Shown here in pieces: positions 22,257-34,731 of a stretch of 64,000 nt of DNA. This DNA comes from Rhynchospora pubera. Its lineage: Eukaryota > Streptophyta > Magnoliopsida > Poales > Cyperaceae. The translations under genes were made by a program, and so were the position numbers. Every line of letters begins with the position of its first letter. Positions within the stretch are counted from its first letter, which is position 1. The stretch spans positions 239,996,973-240,060,972 of the forward strand of contig CM051462.1 of assembly GCA_028095005.1 (NCBI GenBank), read 5' to 3'. A model generated the notes under the pieces. The model searched no databases. It saw nothing but the letters and a program-made list of their open reading frames with translations, and was not told the DNA's origin.

Positions 22257-22429
22257 AATGGGGCCGTTTGGATCACTTAGGATTTGAAGAATTTGGAGAA
22301 GTTGCAATTCATAAGAATAAATTTATTGGGAAGTGTGTAACTTTGTGAAGAGTTTGGATTGTTTATAATAAATTTATGGTAGGAAGATGAAATTTCCCAA
22401 AATCCCCCATCAATCCAAATAGCCCCAAT
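22257..22429. mobile_element. MITE with AAT flanks (family D)
   Basis: The 167-bp core 22260-22426 starts GGGGCCGTTTGGATCA and ends TGATGG...ATCCAAATAGCCCC, giving terminal inverted repeats GGGGCCGTTTGGAT / GGGGCTATTTGGAT. AAT lies on both sides (22257-22259, 22427-22429). The internal AATAAATTTATTGGGAAGTGTGTAACTT-type blocks match family D copies at 3290, 22908 and 48955. Confidence 0.65.
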
Positions 22430-22907
22430 GTGGTATTCATTATTCATATATATGTAAATATAGAAAATTGGCCTGAAAGACTGCCCGATTGGTTCGGTGT
22501 TCAGAAAACTTTAAAGTATCATTCAATTACCATTTAAATATTTCAAAATTTGAAGTATCGTATCGGTCCTTAAAATTTTCCGTTTGACCCAAACTGATCT
22601 ATCTTTAACATTAAAATTTGACTAATTGAACAGATAAATTTAAATGTTAAAGAATTAAAAATAATATTTTTAAATCTTTATGGATCATATGATGAACGAA
22701 TGATAAGTTAAGATCTATAAATTACTGTGATTTAATTTAAAATTAACGTCAACAAAAAAATAGTAGAGAGGAGAGAGAGAGTCCAGATCCATGCATCCAT
22801 GGTCTACAATTGAACAGAAACCTTTGCTAAATTAGGTGAAGGTGAGCCTGGTGAGGTCTATCTGACTGACGTGTACTGAGGTTAATTTATTTCTTCTTAA
22901 AGCTTCC

Positions 22908-23015
22908 GTTTGGATGCGTTGAGAAGTAGGAAGAAGAAAAAAAAGAAGAAAAAAAATTATAAACAATCCAAATTCTTCACAAAGTTACATACTTTCTAAT
23001 ATTTCTTCCCACTTT
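22908..23015 (+). repeat. MITE-like repeat, family D (fragment)
   Basis: Starts TCCGTTTGGATGCGTTGAGAA and continues with the GAAGAAGAAA tract and the AATCCAAATTCTTCACAAAGTTACA block shared with the other copies. No matching right end. Confidence 0.55.
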
Positions 23016-23400
23016 TTTTTTTCTTTCCACACCTTTCCAAAAATAAACGGAGAATAAAAACAGGGGAGGTGAATGGGAATATTATATATTATATATAATA
23101 AAGAAAGTATACAATATATATTTATATGGGGATTGGGAGGTGGGGCATGTTTTGTGGTCTCAAGTCAACCCTACCATTTTTTTTCTTTTCATTTGCCATT
23201 TCGTTTCCTTCTCAAGTAAAGTAAGCACCATTATTTTAATTTTGATTGGGTGAGCAGCTGGTCTTACGACGTGCATTTTTGCCTCCTTGTCCTCGCCCCG
23301 TTTTTATTATCAATTAATAAATACATTACATGGCCAGCGCTCAGTGGCCAACTGTTCATAAATTTTATCCTATTAATTTATTTATTACCTACGCTTGTTA
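23016..23400. other. Intergenic spacer
   Basis: AT-rich, with a TATATTATATATAATA run near 23084-23098. No gene or element is recognised between the MITE fragment and the hAT target duplication. Confidence 0.35.
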
Positions 23401-24158
23401 GTTGTTGCTAGGGGTGAGCAAAAAACTCGTGACTCGTGAGTTACTCGAACTCGATTCGAGAAAAACTCGTCGGTAACTCGAGTCAACATAACTCGAGTTC
23501 TAACAACTCGAGTTATCCTGACTCGCGAGTTTTATTTGCCGAGTTCGAATTAGGCCCAACTCAATTCGGCCCAACTCGAGTCAGCTAATATGTGCCGCAA
23601 AATATGTTTTTAAAATATTAGTTTAGTAGTGTGCACAGCCCAGCTTTTCTTTGCTAGCATATATGGGCCGCAAAAAAGGTTTCTTCAAATATTAGTTAAT
23701 TACTTAATTTGTTTACACAGCCTACTTTTTGTTGCTAATCTAGTGACCTAGTCCCCAACCTTTCCCTTCCCTCCCACGCGGCCGCGCCTCTTCCCATTAT
23801 CGCTAACCACCATTGAAGCATAGTCTCTTACTTCATCTATTCCCAGTTCGCTCCTCCTTTCGCTACCTTTCTTCCCACAAAAAATAACGCATTAGATTTT
23901 TACTTCAACGACCCAAAGAACTTGTTTATTCTCTCTCAGCTGAAGAATTTTTGAGCAAAATCTTCTCGCCTTCTTTTTTACGAGCTACATACCGAGTCAC
24001 GAATTGACTCGAGCTAAAATAATATGAGTTCGAGTTCGCATGAATAGTTCGGAACTGCTTCGCTATCGAGTCACGAGTTGGCTCGAGTTGTGGCGAGTTC
24101 GAGTTCGAGTTGAGGCTAACTCGCTCGAACTCGGCTCGTATACAGCCCTAGTTGTTGC
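23401..24158. mobile_element. Non-autonomous hAT element with intact 8-bp target duplication
   Basis: The element is 23409-24150 (742 bp), flanked by perfect GTTGTTGC copies (23401-23408, 24151-24158). The left end is TAGGGGTGAGCAAAAAACTCG; the right end, reversed, is TAGGGCTGTATACGAGCC. Both subterminal zones are packed with ACTCGAGT, GAACTCG and GACTCG words. The middle (about 23750-23900) is GC/CT-rich and resembles a captured gene 5' region. No transposase. Confidence 0.88.
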
Positions 24159-24364
24159 CCATAATTGGTCAAGGAAGAGCAACTTGCAAAATCAGGTCAA
24201 CTATTTACCAAAGCCCTGATTGCAAACCACATCATATTTTATTATCAATTAATTAAAATTTATTGTTTTTCTGATGTCCTTTTTATTGTACATCTCCAGT
24301 TGAAACTGTAGCAAGTTGTTCAACTTGAACGACATCCACATTTAGTTGGCACTAAATTTCGAAA

Positions 24365-24540
24365 TGAAATTCCGTTCCGCGCGGGACTGTCCACCGCACC
24401 ACTGTAAGTCATGTGATTTAATCTCAATGGTAAAGGAAGTCCGTGCATGTAACCTGATTGGTAGATCCGAACCGTCCAGATCAGATCGGACGGTTCGTAG
24501 ATTGCGCTGGACGGTTCCGCGCGGGAGCAGATAAGGATTC
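24365..24540. repeat. MITE, family A, copy 2
   Basis: Second copy of the 8705-8880 repeat. Its ends are a better inverted repeat: TTCCGCGCGGGACTGTCCA-like on the left, and on the right TGGACGGTTCCGCGCGGGAG followed by CAGATAAGGATT. Confidence 0.65.
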
Positions 24541-24794
24541 CTAATTTTCTCTGTCTCAGTCGTCATTTCGGCCATCACACTTGATGGGTTATTTTTTTTC
24601 CTTTTAAGGGGAAGCATAATTAATTCGTTGCTAATCCAAATTGGTTTTTGCTAATTGCTAATTGCTAAAAATACATGCAACGCCACAATGGGATGGTGTA
24701 TATATATTTAAAAGAATGAATTAAATTTTACTAGACATGATTCGATCGATCATGAACCAAGCGGACCTTCCTATATATGTCGTTTTAGGGTTTT
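24541..24794. other. Spacer before the degenerate copia element
   Basis: AT-rich, no feature recognised. Confidence 0.35.
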
Positions 24795-26463
24795 GCATTA
24801 GATACCACAACTTTCACACTGAAAGTTCCATCAAAGTCTTTTGAAAAAATATCATATGAGATTTGATTTGGGGAGAAACCAAATATGTTATTTTTCAAAA
24901 TTTAGAGTTGTGAAACTTATGTGAAAAGACTAGTGAGCGATAAGTTTGGACTCAAATCGGACAAAGAGTATTATTTTTACAACCGCGTTAAGAAAAAGAG
25001 AGTTGTTACTCATCATGGTGAGTTTTTAGAGAAAGACTTTCTCGCAAGAAGTAGTGCAAATAATGTGGATATTGAAGAAATTCATAAACCACCACAAGAT
25101 ATGCCTCAAATAAGTAATCTTACTATTTCCAATATGATATCAAATGAGATTATAGCCAAACATATTTCGCAAGTTGTGAGAAAAGAGATTCATGAGAATG
25201 CTCCCTCAAATTAGAAATCAAATATCTTCCGAGTCGATAATGTTCAAGTTCCTCAAGAAACGTTCAAGCATCAAGAACCAAGTCCACATACTATTGTGGA
25301 ATAAGTTCAAGAACCTCAAGCACTAATGCTACAAAGGTCAACAAGGAAAAGTCATCAATCTGAAAGGTACTTGGATTTTCATGATATTCTCGTCATTAAG
25401 AATGATGAATTGTTGACCATTAAGGATATGATGGGAATGTCCGACTCTAAGGAGTGGCAGAAGATTACAAGCAAGTTTATGATATTGACTATGAAAAAAT
25501 CTTCTCGTCTATTATCATGTTTAAGCTAATTCATATTTTGTTAACAATTGCTGCATTTTATGATTATGAGATATGATAAATGGATGTCAAACTGTCTTTC
25601 TAAATACAAAATTTGAAAGAGGATGTGTATGTGACACAATCTGAGAATTTTGTGGATCCAAAAAATGCTAACAAGATATGCATGCTTCCAAGATCCATTT
25701 AATATAGATTAAAGCAAACATCAAGGATTTGGAACAAGCGCTTTAACAAAGAAGTCAAGAAGTTGAACTTCGTTCAATATGAGAATAAATCTTGTGTATA
25801 CAAGAGGCTCAGTTGGAGCGTGGTGATTTTTCTTGTCTTGCACATGGATGACATACTCTTGATCGTGAATAATGTTCCCGAGTTAAATGCAGTCAAGACT
25901 ACATTGAAAAAAGTGTTCTCAATGAAAGGGAAATACATGGAGCAGTTCAAGTATCCTTCTGTTGTGGATTCTATCATGTCATGTTATGCACTCACCTCGA
26001 TATGGCATATTCGATTAGTGTGACTAGTTGATTCCCAACCTAACTTGCCATGGCACATTGAACTACAATCAAGAACATGCTAAAGTACCACTAGAGAACA
26101 AATGATACTCTTCTTATATATGGTGGAGACAAGGAGTTCATTGTAAGGGATTACATCGATGCTAGTTTCCAAACCGATCGAGATGACTCAAAACCACAGT
26201 TGGGTTATGTGTTTTTTTTCAATGGTGGTATTGTAAGTTGGAAGAATTTCAAACAGGATACTACAACTGATTTTGTCACCAAAACATAATACATAGCCGC
26301 TAGTGAGGCAGCAGAAGAAAGTCTTTGGATCAAGGAGTTTCTGACTGAGCTGGAGGTGGTTCCAAGCATCTCAAGTCTAGTGGATCTCAACTGCGACAAC
26401 GCGAGAGCCATAGCTCAATCTATGGATCCGATATCACACCAGAAAATAAAACACATCCAATGA
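24795..26463 (+). pseudogene. Degenerate Ty1/copia pol
   Basis: Conceptual translation in shifting frames gives the copia order. First comes the integrase C terminus (KRLVSDKFGLKSDKEYYFYN, HGEFLEKDF), then a linker (RRST-like motif LQRSTRKSHQSERYL). Reverse transcriptase follows (YKRLSWSVVIFLVLHMDDILLI, the YVDD box being HMDD here), then RNase H (QLGYVFFFNGGIVSWKNFKQ, YIAASEAAEESLWIKEF). Several stops and frameshifts interrupt it and no 5' LTR or gag is visible, so it is a 5'-truncated dead copy. The motifs are closest to the group including Angela/BARE-type elements. Confidence 0.85.
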
Positions 26464-26469
26464 TGATTT

Positions 26470-27060
26470 TGTTGGAGTTATGTCCTAGAAATCAATAATT
26501 TAATGACTTAAATATTAGTTTATGTTATAGATGATATTTTATCATTTGTTCCTAGGTTTATTGAAAGATCATTCAGGTTGAGGATCTGAATTGTGGATCA
26601 TTCTTTAGAATGACAATAATAAATCTGAACTGTCCATAATCTTGATAATTAACAAAGAACATTAATTATCATATAAGATTAGTATGCAAGTTAAGTGATG
26701 ATTAAGTTCTACAAATAATATATAAATAGTTACCAATTTAATTGCATATGTGTATGTTATTAGAACATAGCACAGGACTTGACCCAATGAAATAAACATA
26801 TGGATTGTGTTATGTGTTATTGTTTATTTCATATGAGTTTGATTCTAAGTTTGAGATGGTTCAATCTTTCCACATGAGGATAGGTTCTATAAATTTAGTG
26901 TACCGCTGATTTCCGGTAAGGGTTGCTATACGGACTTTATTTATGTTCTCTTGAATTGTGCTGGGAAAGGTTGTTCATCAAGAAAATCGTATGTCCCTCA
27001 TCAGTATACCTAGTGAGTGATGATATCTGTTTGGGCCCCTTGATGGAGTTGGATTGTTTG
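26470..27060 (+). repeat. 3' LTR-like sequence of the degenerate copia element
   Basis: Starts TGTTGGAGTTATGTCCTAGAAA just after the RNase H remnant, resembling the start of Angela/BARE-type LTRs, and continues AT-rich. The 3' boundary is not evident; 27060 is approximate. Confidence 0.55.
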
Positions 27061-27180
27061 GCAAATTTGTACAATCAATTCTAGATCAAGAAATGTATAA
27101 TCTGCAAGAATGACATATTCTTATCTTGGATTATACATAATAGAAAAGTGTGATAAAATTTAATACCTAAAAAAATGTGC

Positions 27181-27630
27181 TCAATCTAAAGAAATGAAAC
27201 TCGGAAAACTTTTGTTGGTAGTGAACTTGTGCACACCAAGGCCACTGGCCTTCCCTCCAGCTTTTTTTGCACCAACTGGCTTCTTAATTGCAGCGGGGTA
27301 AGTCGGTGTCTTTGGCGACTTGACAACTTATGGCTTAACAGCCGCATTTTGCTTAACTACCGAATAAACCAGCTTCATCTCTAGCATGCCATTGGCTAGC
27401 TCAGATGGCGCAACCATAGTGGGTGTAACCAGAGAGGCAGTGTTGCTATTGGCACTGGAGATGCCCTCTGACACACTCTTGGCAAACTCCTTACAGAGGA
27501 TTTGGTAGTAAAGCTCTGCCACACAGGAGGTGTAATTGGCCTTTATATTTCTATTGTCTACCCATGTTGTTGCCACCAAATGTTCATTGTCTTTACTTGC
27601 TCTGGAGTCCATGAATCCAAATTGGTGGAT
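27181..27630 (-). pseudogene. Arf GTPase-activating protein (AGD8/9/10-like) fragment
   Basis: Read on the minus strand from an AG acceptor at 27631-27632, the first frame gives STNLDSWTPEQVKTMNIWW and QQHG. This resembles the end of the ArfGAP zinc-finger domain of AGD8-10, with an internal deletion where the GGNNRA segment should be. After a frameshift near 27555 it continues NIKANYTSCVAELYYQILCK, matching the family's region after QHGW. Past an in-frame TAA at about 27330 it ends with IKKPVGAKKAGGKASGLG, like the KKP-GAK-GGLGARKLTTK motif of these proteins. The catalytic Cys4 finger is absent. The retained acceptor suggests a copied or decayed genomic exon rather than a processed copy. The name rests on family recall. 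Confidence 0.7.
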
Positions 27631-27639
27631 CTATATGAA

Positions 27640-30065
27640 ATTAAAAACCAACAGTTCAATTATCCAACAAAAAAAGATTAGTTAATCTGCAATGATATTT
27701 ACCAGTATACTAAGTGAACACTCACATATATAAAGAAACGGGAATGACTACTGGACTTCAAAAATAATAAATTTTATTAAATTTTAAAAACATTAACTGT
27801 CCTGACTTCTTGGTTCCTAAAACTATTTAATTCTTATTTTAAAAATAAACTATTTACAAACAATAATGGTTTAGACTGAAGACGCAAAATTGAGTGCCTC
27901 TGGAATAATAAGAATATATATATATATTGACTTTCTCAGATTAATAATAAATATAATAAATAATTAAATCAAACCAACATATAAAAAATATGAAATTATA
28001 GTAAAAGTTTTAAAAATTGATTATAGAGATTGATAAGATCTAAGTTCTATTTAGGCTCACCAATAAAGGGTACAAAATAAACTTTTAGAGATATACCAAT
28101 AAAATGTAAATAAAGAATATGATGTAAACAATAGATTTCAGATCTCACTGAAACATACGATAGTTGAAGCATATGATGAATAATAATTTTATCATAACTA
28201 TTTTGCAATTTTCAGTTAACAAATACCAAACGTACTTTGTCACTTTGGTCCTTTAGTAGCATACTTTTGTTGTGTGAAAGATAAACAAACGGTACTATGA
28301 AGATACATAATCCAGCGTGTCAAAATTACTGTGTAAATATAACCAATAAATAACAATAAGATCTCAACAATGGGGTATATTTATCTTCTCCCCTTATCCT
28401 AGAGTAAATATAAACCGGTTAACTACATATAAAGATCACAGCATGGGGTACAGAGTGGCATTATACCGGCTAGACACCATTTGAATATATTTTCATTTGT
28501 TCATTTTGCAAATAATTTCAAGCAAAAAAGTTTACATTAAGTTCCTGTATGAACCACTTCATGCAAACATTACTATGAACACCAGTTTGATTTGAAGGTC
28601 AGGTGCAGACAGATCATGTACCAGTAAAAGAAGTTGCTGCTGAACTAATACTGGTATTAGTAAAGCATATTTTTTTCCCTCTATTTTTCATCTATTCTTA
28701 TTTAGGCTAGAGCTGATAGCAATATCTACATTCTGGAACATTGATAAAAAAACCAAGATGAAGTTATTTATACCTATTTGAATTCCGATTAGACTGGTAC
28801 CACACAAATTTCAACTTATCTTCAATTTATTTGAGCCCAACCACATAAGAGCAACAAAATCTTTTAGGGCTATTGTAATTAATTGAAAATATTTTCAACC
28901 CTACATAATAGTTTTCAAATAATTCCAATTAATAATATGCAAGTTTATGTAGGGCTTGCGTATTGAAACCAATGTTTCAGCATGTAGAAACTAAATCTAA
29001 ATTATTCAAAATATTGAAAATCAAAACTTAAATATGGAAATCAAACTAACCATTTACACAGGAGTCTTATTTTTTTTTTACCTCTTTTATTCATAGTTAA
29101 AGTGGATTCACGTTTATATTTAAATTGTGTTATAAACTAACTTATAAATGATGCTAAGTCATAAATGAAAGCTTATATCTGAGGTTCTCTATGTCGACTG
29201 CTAACCTAAGTAACTCATTTCAAAGGTTCATAGCTAGAAAAGCTTCAAGTTTATATTACAAAAGTACTCACTTGCAGTTTGGTTCATACCATGAATTTGC
29301 ATGACAAAGAATCTATTGAATGAACTGTAGTGTATGGTATGAACCAATATTCTAGTTCATATGTGACCTAAAGGGAAGAAAAAGGCTAACTAAAGGATGA
29401 TTGAGAAAATGGAAATAGTAGTAGAAATTAGAAAGAAAACTAACCAGAAATCCCAATTGTTGCATCTTTAGAGATTGATGAAACAATAATTTTGATATTC
29501 TCCTCAGATCCCAACTTTGCGATTCTCCTGTAAGAAATTTTTAGAAACTTATTCATGCCATGTGCAATGATCAATGCACAGTTAGGGAGGATGTTTGTAT
29601 ACCTCATGAGCGCAATCTCATTAAACTTTTCACAAATTTAAAAGGGACATGGATTCACCACAAAGAAAAATACATAGTGAAATAAAAAAAAATCAAATTA
29701 CCTTTCGTCTATATCAGTTTCTTGATGCATTTGATATTTGTGAAATTAAGTTTTTGACAAAATCGCTTATCTATGAACTCCTTGTAAGAAGACCTAAATC
29801 TAACAAAACTTTAACCAGAAGTTAAAGCAAAAAAAGGGAAAAAATGAGAGGAAAAATCGATCAATTGAAACAATTAAAAATCATGTATGAAGAAAGATTC
29901 GTTACTGATTGAATCAAATTACCTCAGTACCTCATCCCTCTCTTTATCTCTTGATGATCGTCGGAATAGAAACGGGTATCTATTGGAGACGCGATGAAGA
30001 GAGAGTATCATTGATGGAGAGAGGTGGGAAAATTGGAGCAAAAAAATGTCGGGAGGAGTCCAGTG
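27640..30065. other. Intergenic, AT-rich, nothing coding
   Basis: About 2.4 kb with no acceptable gene on either strand. I looked for upstream exons of the Arf-GAP fragment and saw none. Contains (TA)n at 27917-27929. Confidence 0.4.
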
Positions 30066-30069
30066 GACG

Positions 30070-30194
30070 TCTTTTGATCCGAGCCGTCCGATTTAATCTT
30101 AACGGTTATGTTTTTTCGAGCCTATCAATCTTGGTATCATGTACGGGGCATCTATAGCCGTTGAGATTAAATCAGACGGCTGAGATCGAAAGTC
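30070..30194. repeat. MITE, family B, copy 1
   Basis: Terminal inverted repeats of about 35 bp: left CTTTTGATCCGAGCCGTCCG plus ATTTAATCTTAACGG; right CCGTTGAGATTAAATC plus AGACGGCTGAGATCGAAAG. Nearly the same sequence recurs at 40930-41054. Confidence 0.7.
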
Positions 30195-30744
30195 ATCCAT
30201 GGATGGCCATCCAGAGGATGCAGTTCCGGAGGCGGAGAGCTGCTAGGTTTTAGGATTAATGTATTTATATTCATGTAACAAATAATTTTTTTGTCTAGAT
30301 CATTTTGATTTCAATATTTGAAAAGAATTCGTTTCTAATATTTTTTTTTCATATTTATGTATTTGGACCAACAATTTTTTATGCACAATTTTTTCATAAT
30401 TGATGAAAGGTCTTCTACACTTTAAATTCAAACATGTAACAAGCATTTATAACTTTAAGAAAATTTCTTAGTCATGAAAATTTATTGCTTATAAACACAT
30501 ATCTTTATTTTTTTTGAACACTATATTTATTTTTACTCTAATGAAACGTCAATTATTCTAGCATGCAATTCCATCATGTTGAAAGAATACGAAGATACAT
30601 ATTAAAAATCAAAACCAAAACCAATCATTGTGTTAATTTAAAATAAATATAGTGTTAAAAACCAAAACCAAAACCAATCATTGTGTTAATTTCAAGTAAT
30701 TTCGACTAGGAAAGTTTTGGCGCTCAAGAAAGAGAGCAAAAGAA
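30195..30744. other. Intergenic spacer
   Basis: AT-rich. A short duplication (AAACCAAAACCAATCATTGTG at about 30609-30630 and 30658-30682) is the only structure seen. Confidence 0.4.
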
Positions 30745-31590
30745 TCCAAAAGACATGTTTGGACTTATCCTAAACAAATAAATAAAACCATCCGAACCAA
30801 ATGGACGGTTGGATCTCAGAATTCATCGGAAAACAAAAACGCAGGTATACGACTACTCTTTCGTATTTCTCTCTCTTCGTATCCTGTATGCTGTATCCTA
30901 TCAGATCAGATCAGAATCCCTTCTCTTTCTCTCTCCTTCTCCTCACTCGTACAGAGAAATCCTATCCTCTCTCACTGCCTCTCGCTCACCCCTCCACACC
31001 CTCAAACCATTCAGTGCGTGCGTCTCCTTCGACCTGTACGTGGCTTCCTTTTTTTTCAATTTTTTTTTCTGAATTTTGGTCATCTTGCTCACTTTAATTG
31101 ATTTTGGTATCTGATTCCGATATTTTAGGTTCAGTTAGAAATAAAGTAATTATCTTTTTGTAGAAAGGCACAAATTAACTATCAAAGTTTTTTAGCAAAA
31201 AAACATTATTTTGGTATCTCATTTTATTATTAGGTATTCTTTTCCTTGGTTTATAATCAGGAGATTTATGAAGCGTTTAATTTAAGTTCTAATGTTCTGA
31301 TTTAGACAAGACCCAATAGATATTATCTATTGTTCAATATTTTATCAAAGTTTTGATTTTGACAAGACCCAACAGTTTTCTTTTTCTTTTTCTTGTTTAT
31401 TGAGTTCTAATGTTCAATTTTGTAGGAAAAGCAATCATGGTGATGAGTATAAACAATGTTAACGAAGGTGTAGAATCAGCAAATGATGATGAAAATAACA
31501 GCCGACAGGAACTTGAAGATGACATCGACACACATGAAGATGTAGAGTTTGTTCCTATTGTTGTAGAGATGATAGGTTGTTTCATTTTGT
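30745..31590 (+). other. Promoter/5' exon-like segment, possible truncated gene
   Basis: A pyrimidine-rich, 5'-UTR-like stretch (about 30915-31035) is followed by a GT at about 31036 and, after AT-rich sequence, an AG at 31424-31425. The next exon-like frame has an ATG at 31438 and gives an acidic 51-residue peptide (INNVNEGVESANDDENN...DIDTHEDVEFVPIV) before a stop at 31588-31590. No family was recognised. The non-coding LTR element inserted 119 bp downstream. It may be the head of a disrupted gene or a spurious model. Confidence 0.25.
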
Positions 31591-31713
31591 AAGCTTATTG
31601 GTTGTAACTAAAAGAGAGGAAATGATATTTACTAGTTTTGTAATTGAAAGGCGTGATGGTACTAATTGTCTCACTTAATATTTTAAATCAGGTCTACATT
31701 AAGGTATTGTACT

Positions 31714-32221
31714 TGTTGGAATTACGGAGAAATTCTGGATGGCCAGCGGCCCGCTAAAGGGTCCAGCGACCCGCTGGGTCGCGGAATCAGAAAGGCGTCT
31801 GTTCGGTTCTGTAACCGACAGAGGCTTTATATACTCAGATCTAGTGTTCTGTTACTTGGTGGTCTTGGTGATTCCGTCCCCAAAGGTCCAGAACCCTAGA
31901 GAGAGATCTGAGAGAGAGAGGGAGCCTTCTCCTCCCTTGCTTGATGGATTTCCAAGCATGAATGAGAAGCACGGCATGTCGGGCACTTGGAATCGTGGAT
32001 GGTGGTGCTAGACCCTAACTTGAGGTCGTAGTGCATCGGCCGCATACGGAGAGAGACAAAGGCTGTGCGCAGCGGTTACGTGGCGGCGATGGCTTGCGGT
32101 ATCGCCTACGAGATCGAAGTCTGGTATATTCGATTCTTCCGCAAACGGTAATCTAATCCCTATTAGATTTACATTATTCATGATAGGTTTGTAGTAGAAG
32201 TCCATCCTACCCAAACCTTCA
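31714..32221 (+). repeat. 5' LTR of the non-coding element
   Basis: Starts TGTTGGAATTACGG and ends CCAAACCTTCA. A TATA-like TTTATATAC lies at about 31825-31833, fit for the U3 promoter. Two of the 20-bp-spaced palindromes lie at 31745 and 31765. Confidence 0.93.
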
Positions 32222-32222
32222 T

Positions 32223-32235
32223 TGGTATCAGAGCC
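32223..32235 (+). other. Primer binding site (tRNA-iMet)
   Basis: TGGTATCAGAGCC, one base after the LTR, a full 13-base match to the usual plant initiator-Met primer site. Confidence 0.92.
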
Positions 32236-32238
32236 ATT

Positions 32239-32277
32239 ATGGCTTCCTTTCGTAGGAATGGTACTGCTAAGGTATAA
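32239..32277 (+). CDS. 12-codon remnant frame after the primer site
   Basis: The first ATG after the primer site opens MASFRRNGTAKV and stops with TAA. Its position matches where a gag frame would begin, so it may be the stump of a lost gag. No evidence that it is made. Confidence 0.3.
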   Translation: MASFRRNGTAKV

Positions 32278-32642
32278 CCACCATTGTTGTGACGTTTTTG
32301 TCCTTATGAAACCCTAGATCCATGACTAATTGGTTTTTCGCAAATTTATCTCTTTGATCGATGATGATAACTGTTGCAAACCATAGTTTTGAGTATGGTT
32401 CTAGTTAGGATACGATTACTGGTCGAGAAAATTGATTCTGAGGCACTCCTTGATGGAGATACCAGAATCAGGGTTTCAGCACGTGAAACCTGCGGGTCGC
32501 TGGCAGGGCTAGCGGGTCGCAGAAATCTCAGCTGACAGAAGACCAAGGGTTATTCTGTATGGTTATCAGTCAGACCGCTGGCAGGGCCTGCGGGTCGCCT
32601 GAAAAGAACCTGAGACCAGTATAATGTTGTCTGTCAAGTCTC

Positions 32643-32734
32643 AGTAGGCCGCTGGAAAGCCAAGCTGGCCGCTGAGAGTTTTAAGCGGGTCGCTGAACGG
32701 ATCAGCGGGTCGCTGAACGGATCAGCGGGCCGCT
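32643..32734. repeat. Five-copy cluster of 20-bp-spaced palindromes
   Basis: 11-bp units related to AGCGGNCCGCT start at 32643, 32663, 32684, 32704 and 32724 (spacing 20, 21, 20, 20). Pairs before it start at 32491/32511 and 32569/32589. Confidence 0.8.
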
Positions 32735-34731
32735 GAACCTGAGTTTGACAGAAACTAATATATGATGTTACAACAATGACTTGATCTGACCAACTTTGAA
32801 CATACTTATATGTCCAAAATGGTGTATGAGATTATCTGGACGATAGTCTCATGGTATATACCCTTCATTAGGTGCATATTTGCATTGTGGGTGATTGATG
32901 GTATATGTGGTACCGTCTCACCATTGTGATTGCATGCATGGCACAATTGGGTGCCGGCTAGCACTGTGTGGTAGCATACGAAGGGTGAATTTGGTATGTA
33001 GACTATGGTGTCTCATCCAATTTCTGTGTCTTGCGCCAACCGAGTCGATTGGGAGGTGGTGCACTTAGTATATGAGACAGGATTGGTGGCCCTGGTTGTC
33101 ATCTTTCGGTTATCGTTGCTAGGTTTGCATTATTTCTTGGATTGATTCAAGGGTTGTGCGGTGAGACTAACTGTGAAGTGCTAACTTATGTGCTTGTCTC
33201 TATGTATGGCATTGGCTTACAAAAGTCATCACTGATTATAGAAGATATTGATGGATGTATATTGCTGGGCATTATAGTATCTCATTATCTTATAGAGAAT
33301 CAGGATAGACTCGAGACCATCACATCTAATGAGAAATCCCAAAAGAAATTGTGAAAAATTAGAAACAAATTGAGTAAGGGTATTGTAGCGGGCCGCTTGT
33401 TTTGGTAGCGGACCGCTAGCGAGCACTGACCTGCAAAAATTCCACTCGCATTTTGTTGCTGAGTAGAATTTGTTGTTTCTTGTATTAGTTACAACTTAAC
33501 TTAATCTCTAATGATAGTATTGATAATTATTGATTATGTTAATTTGCAAGCTCAATAAATTTTTGACAAGTATAAGAAGCGCCTTTGAGGCTGCATCTTG
33601 ACATGAGGTCAAATAAATTTTGAGTTGCATAAAGAGAGTCATAAGTTGACATTTGAGCAATAAGTGTTAGAGTTAACTTGCTTGCTTTCTAATTGGTGAG
33701 AGCATGTGCAAGCAAACTTCACTGTCTTGTGTCGATCGTTTCTTAACGAATGTTGCTCAAATTGGTCAAGCTTGATGACATAGTCAAGTAATTGTATAAA
33801 TACTAAGAGATTATTGTTGTGGACTTGATATACAAGGAGATATGTTTCTAAATTAGGATAAAGTACTAAAATTGCAAATTGTTTGAGTGTTACTACCTTG
33901 ATGTTGGTGATGTAACATAGCATTTGAATTGTCATAAATATGAAGTAAAGTGACCTATATGTGAGAATCAATGCAATGGTGCAGTCCAGGGGATTGGCAC
34001 ATGCAGATTTGTTGTTCCTAGAGGAGGATACAAATGATTGCTCCATGATAATTTAAGACACTTCAAACCTTGACAATAACTAGTACTTGTGAAATTTTCT
34101 TTTGGTGTTGGATTTCATAATTGAGTATGTGGATGGTGCTCATTTTAGTACCAAAACATTATGGTTTGTGGTGTTAATTAAGTAAGCTTTCTTTCTATGC
34201 CTTTTCTTTGTGTTTTACATAATCTCATGAGTTGTGATTATTTGGCATGCTAACTATGCAAGTTGAGGTTAAATGACTGGGATTGACTTTTAGGTCATAA
34301 TTACCAATCTATTCTAACTTGAAACATAGTAAGCGATATATGAGAACTTGAATACTTATTGAAAAGTGATTCAAGTTATGGAGAATTAATATGATCAATG
34401 CACTAAGCTTTTGGTTCTTATCACATTTATGACTAGGTCCAATTCAGTCATAAAAGTATGAAATCTCTTAAAACGAGTCGCAGTCATTTGGACTTGCTGT
34501 ACGAGTTAATGAGTTGTGATAAGATAGAAATAGTTCGATGATTCACTATTTCTCACATCGAGTGACATATTGTGTTGCATGATGATGATGAAGTACCATT
34601 ATGGATATGGTTCTTACAAAAACTAAGTCGCAGTTGATGTGTTCTGCAAATTGGTAATGTATGCAGTTTGCATCGATAAATGCACATCACAAAGAGAATT
34701 TCCAATTGAGGAATTTCTGCTTGAGTGTTCA

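Noticed and set aside
31739..32011. 90-codon frame in the LTR, repeated at 38457-38789
   Set aside because: Present in both LTRs simply because they are copies; no known protein features.
33639..34046. 135-codon minus-strand frame in the non-coding LTR element
   Set aside because: Opposite to the element's transcription, no recognisable domain, AT-driven composition.
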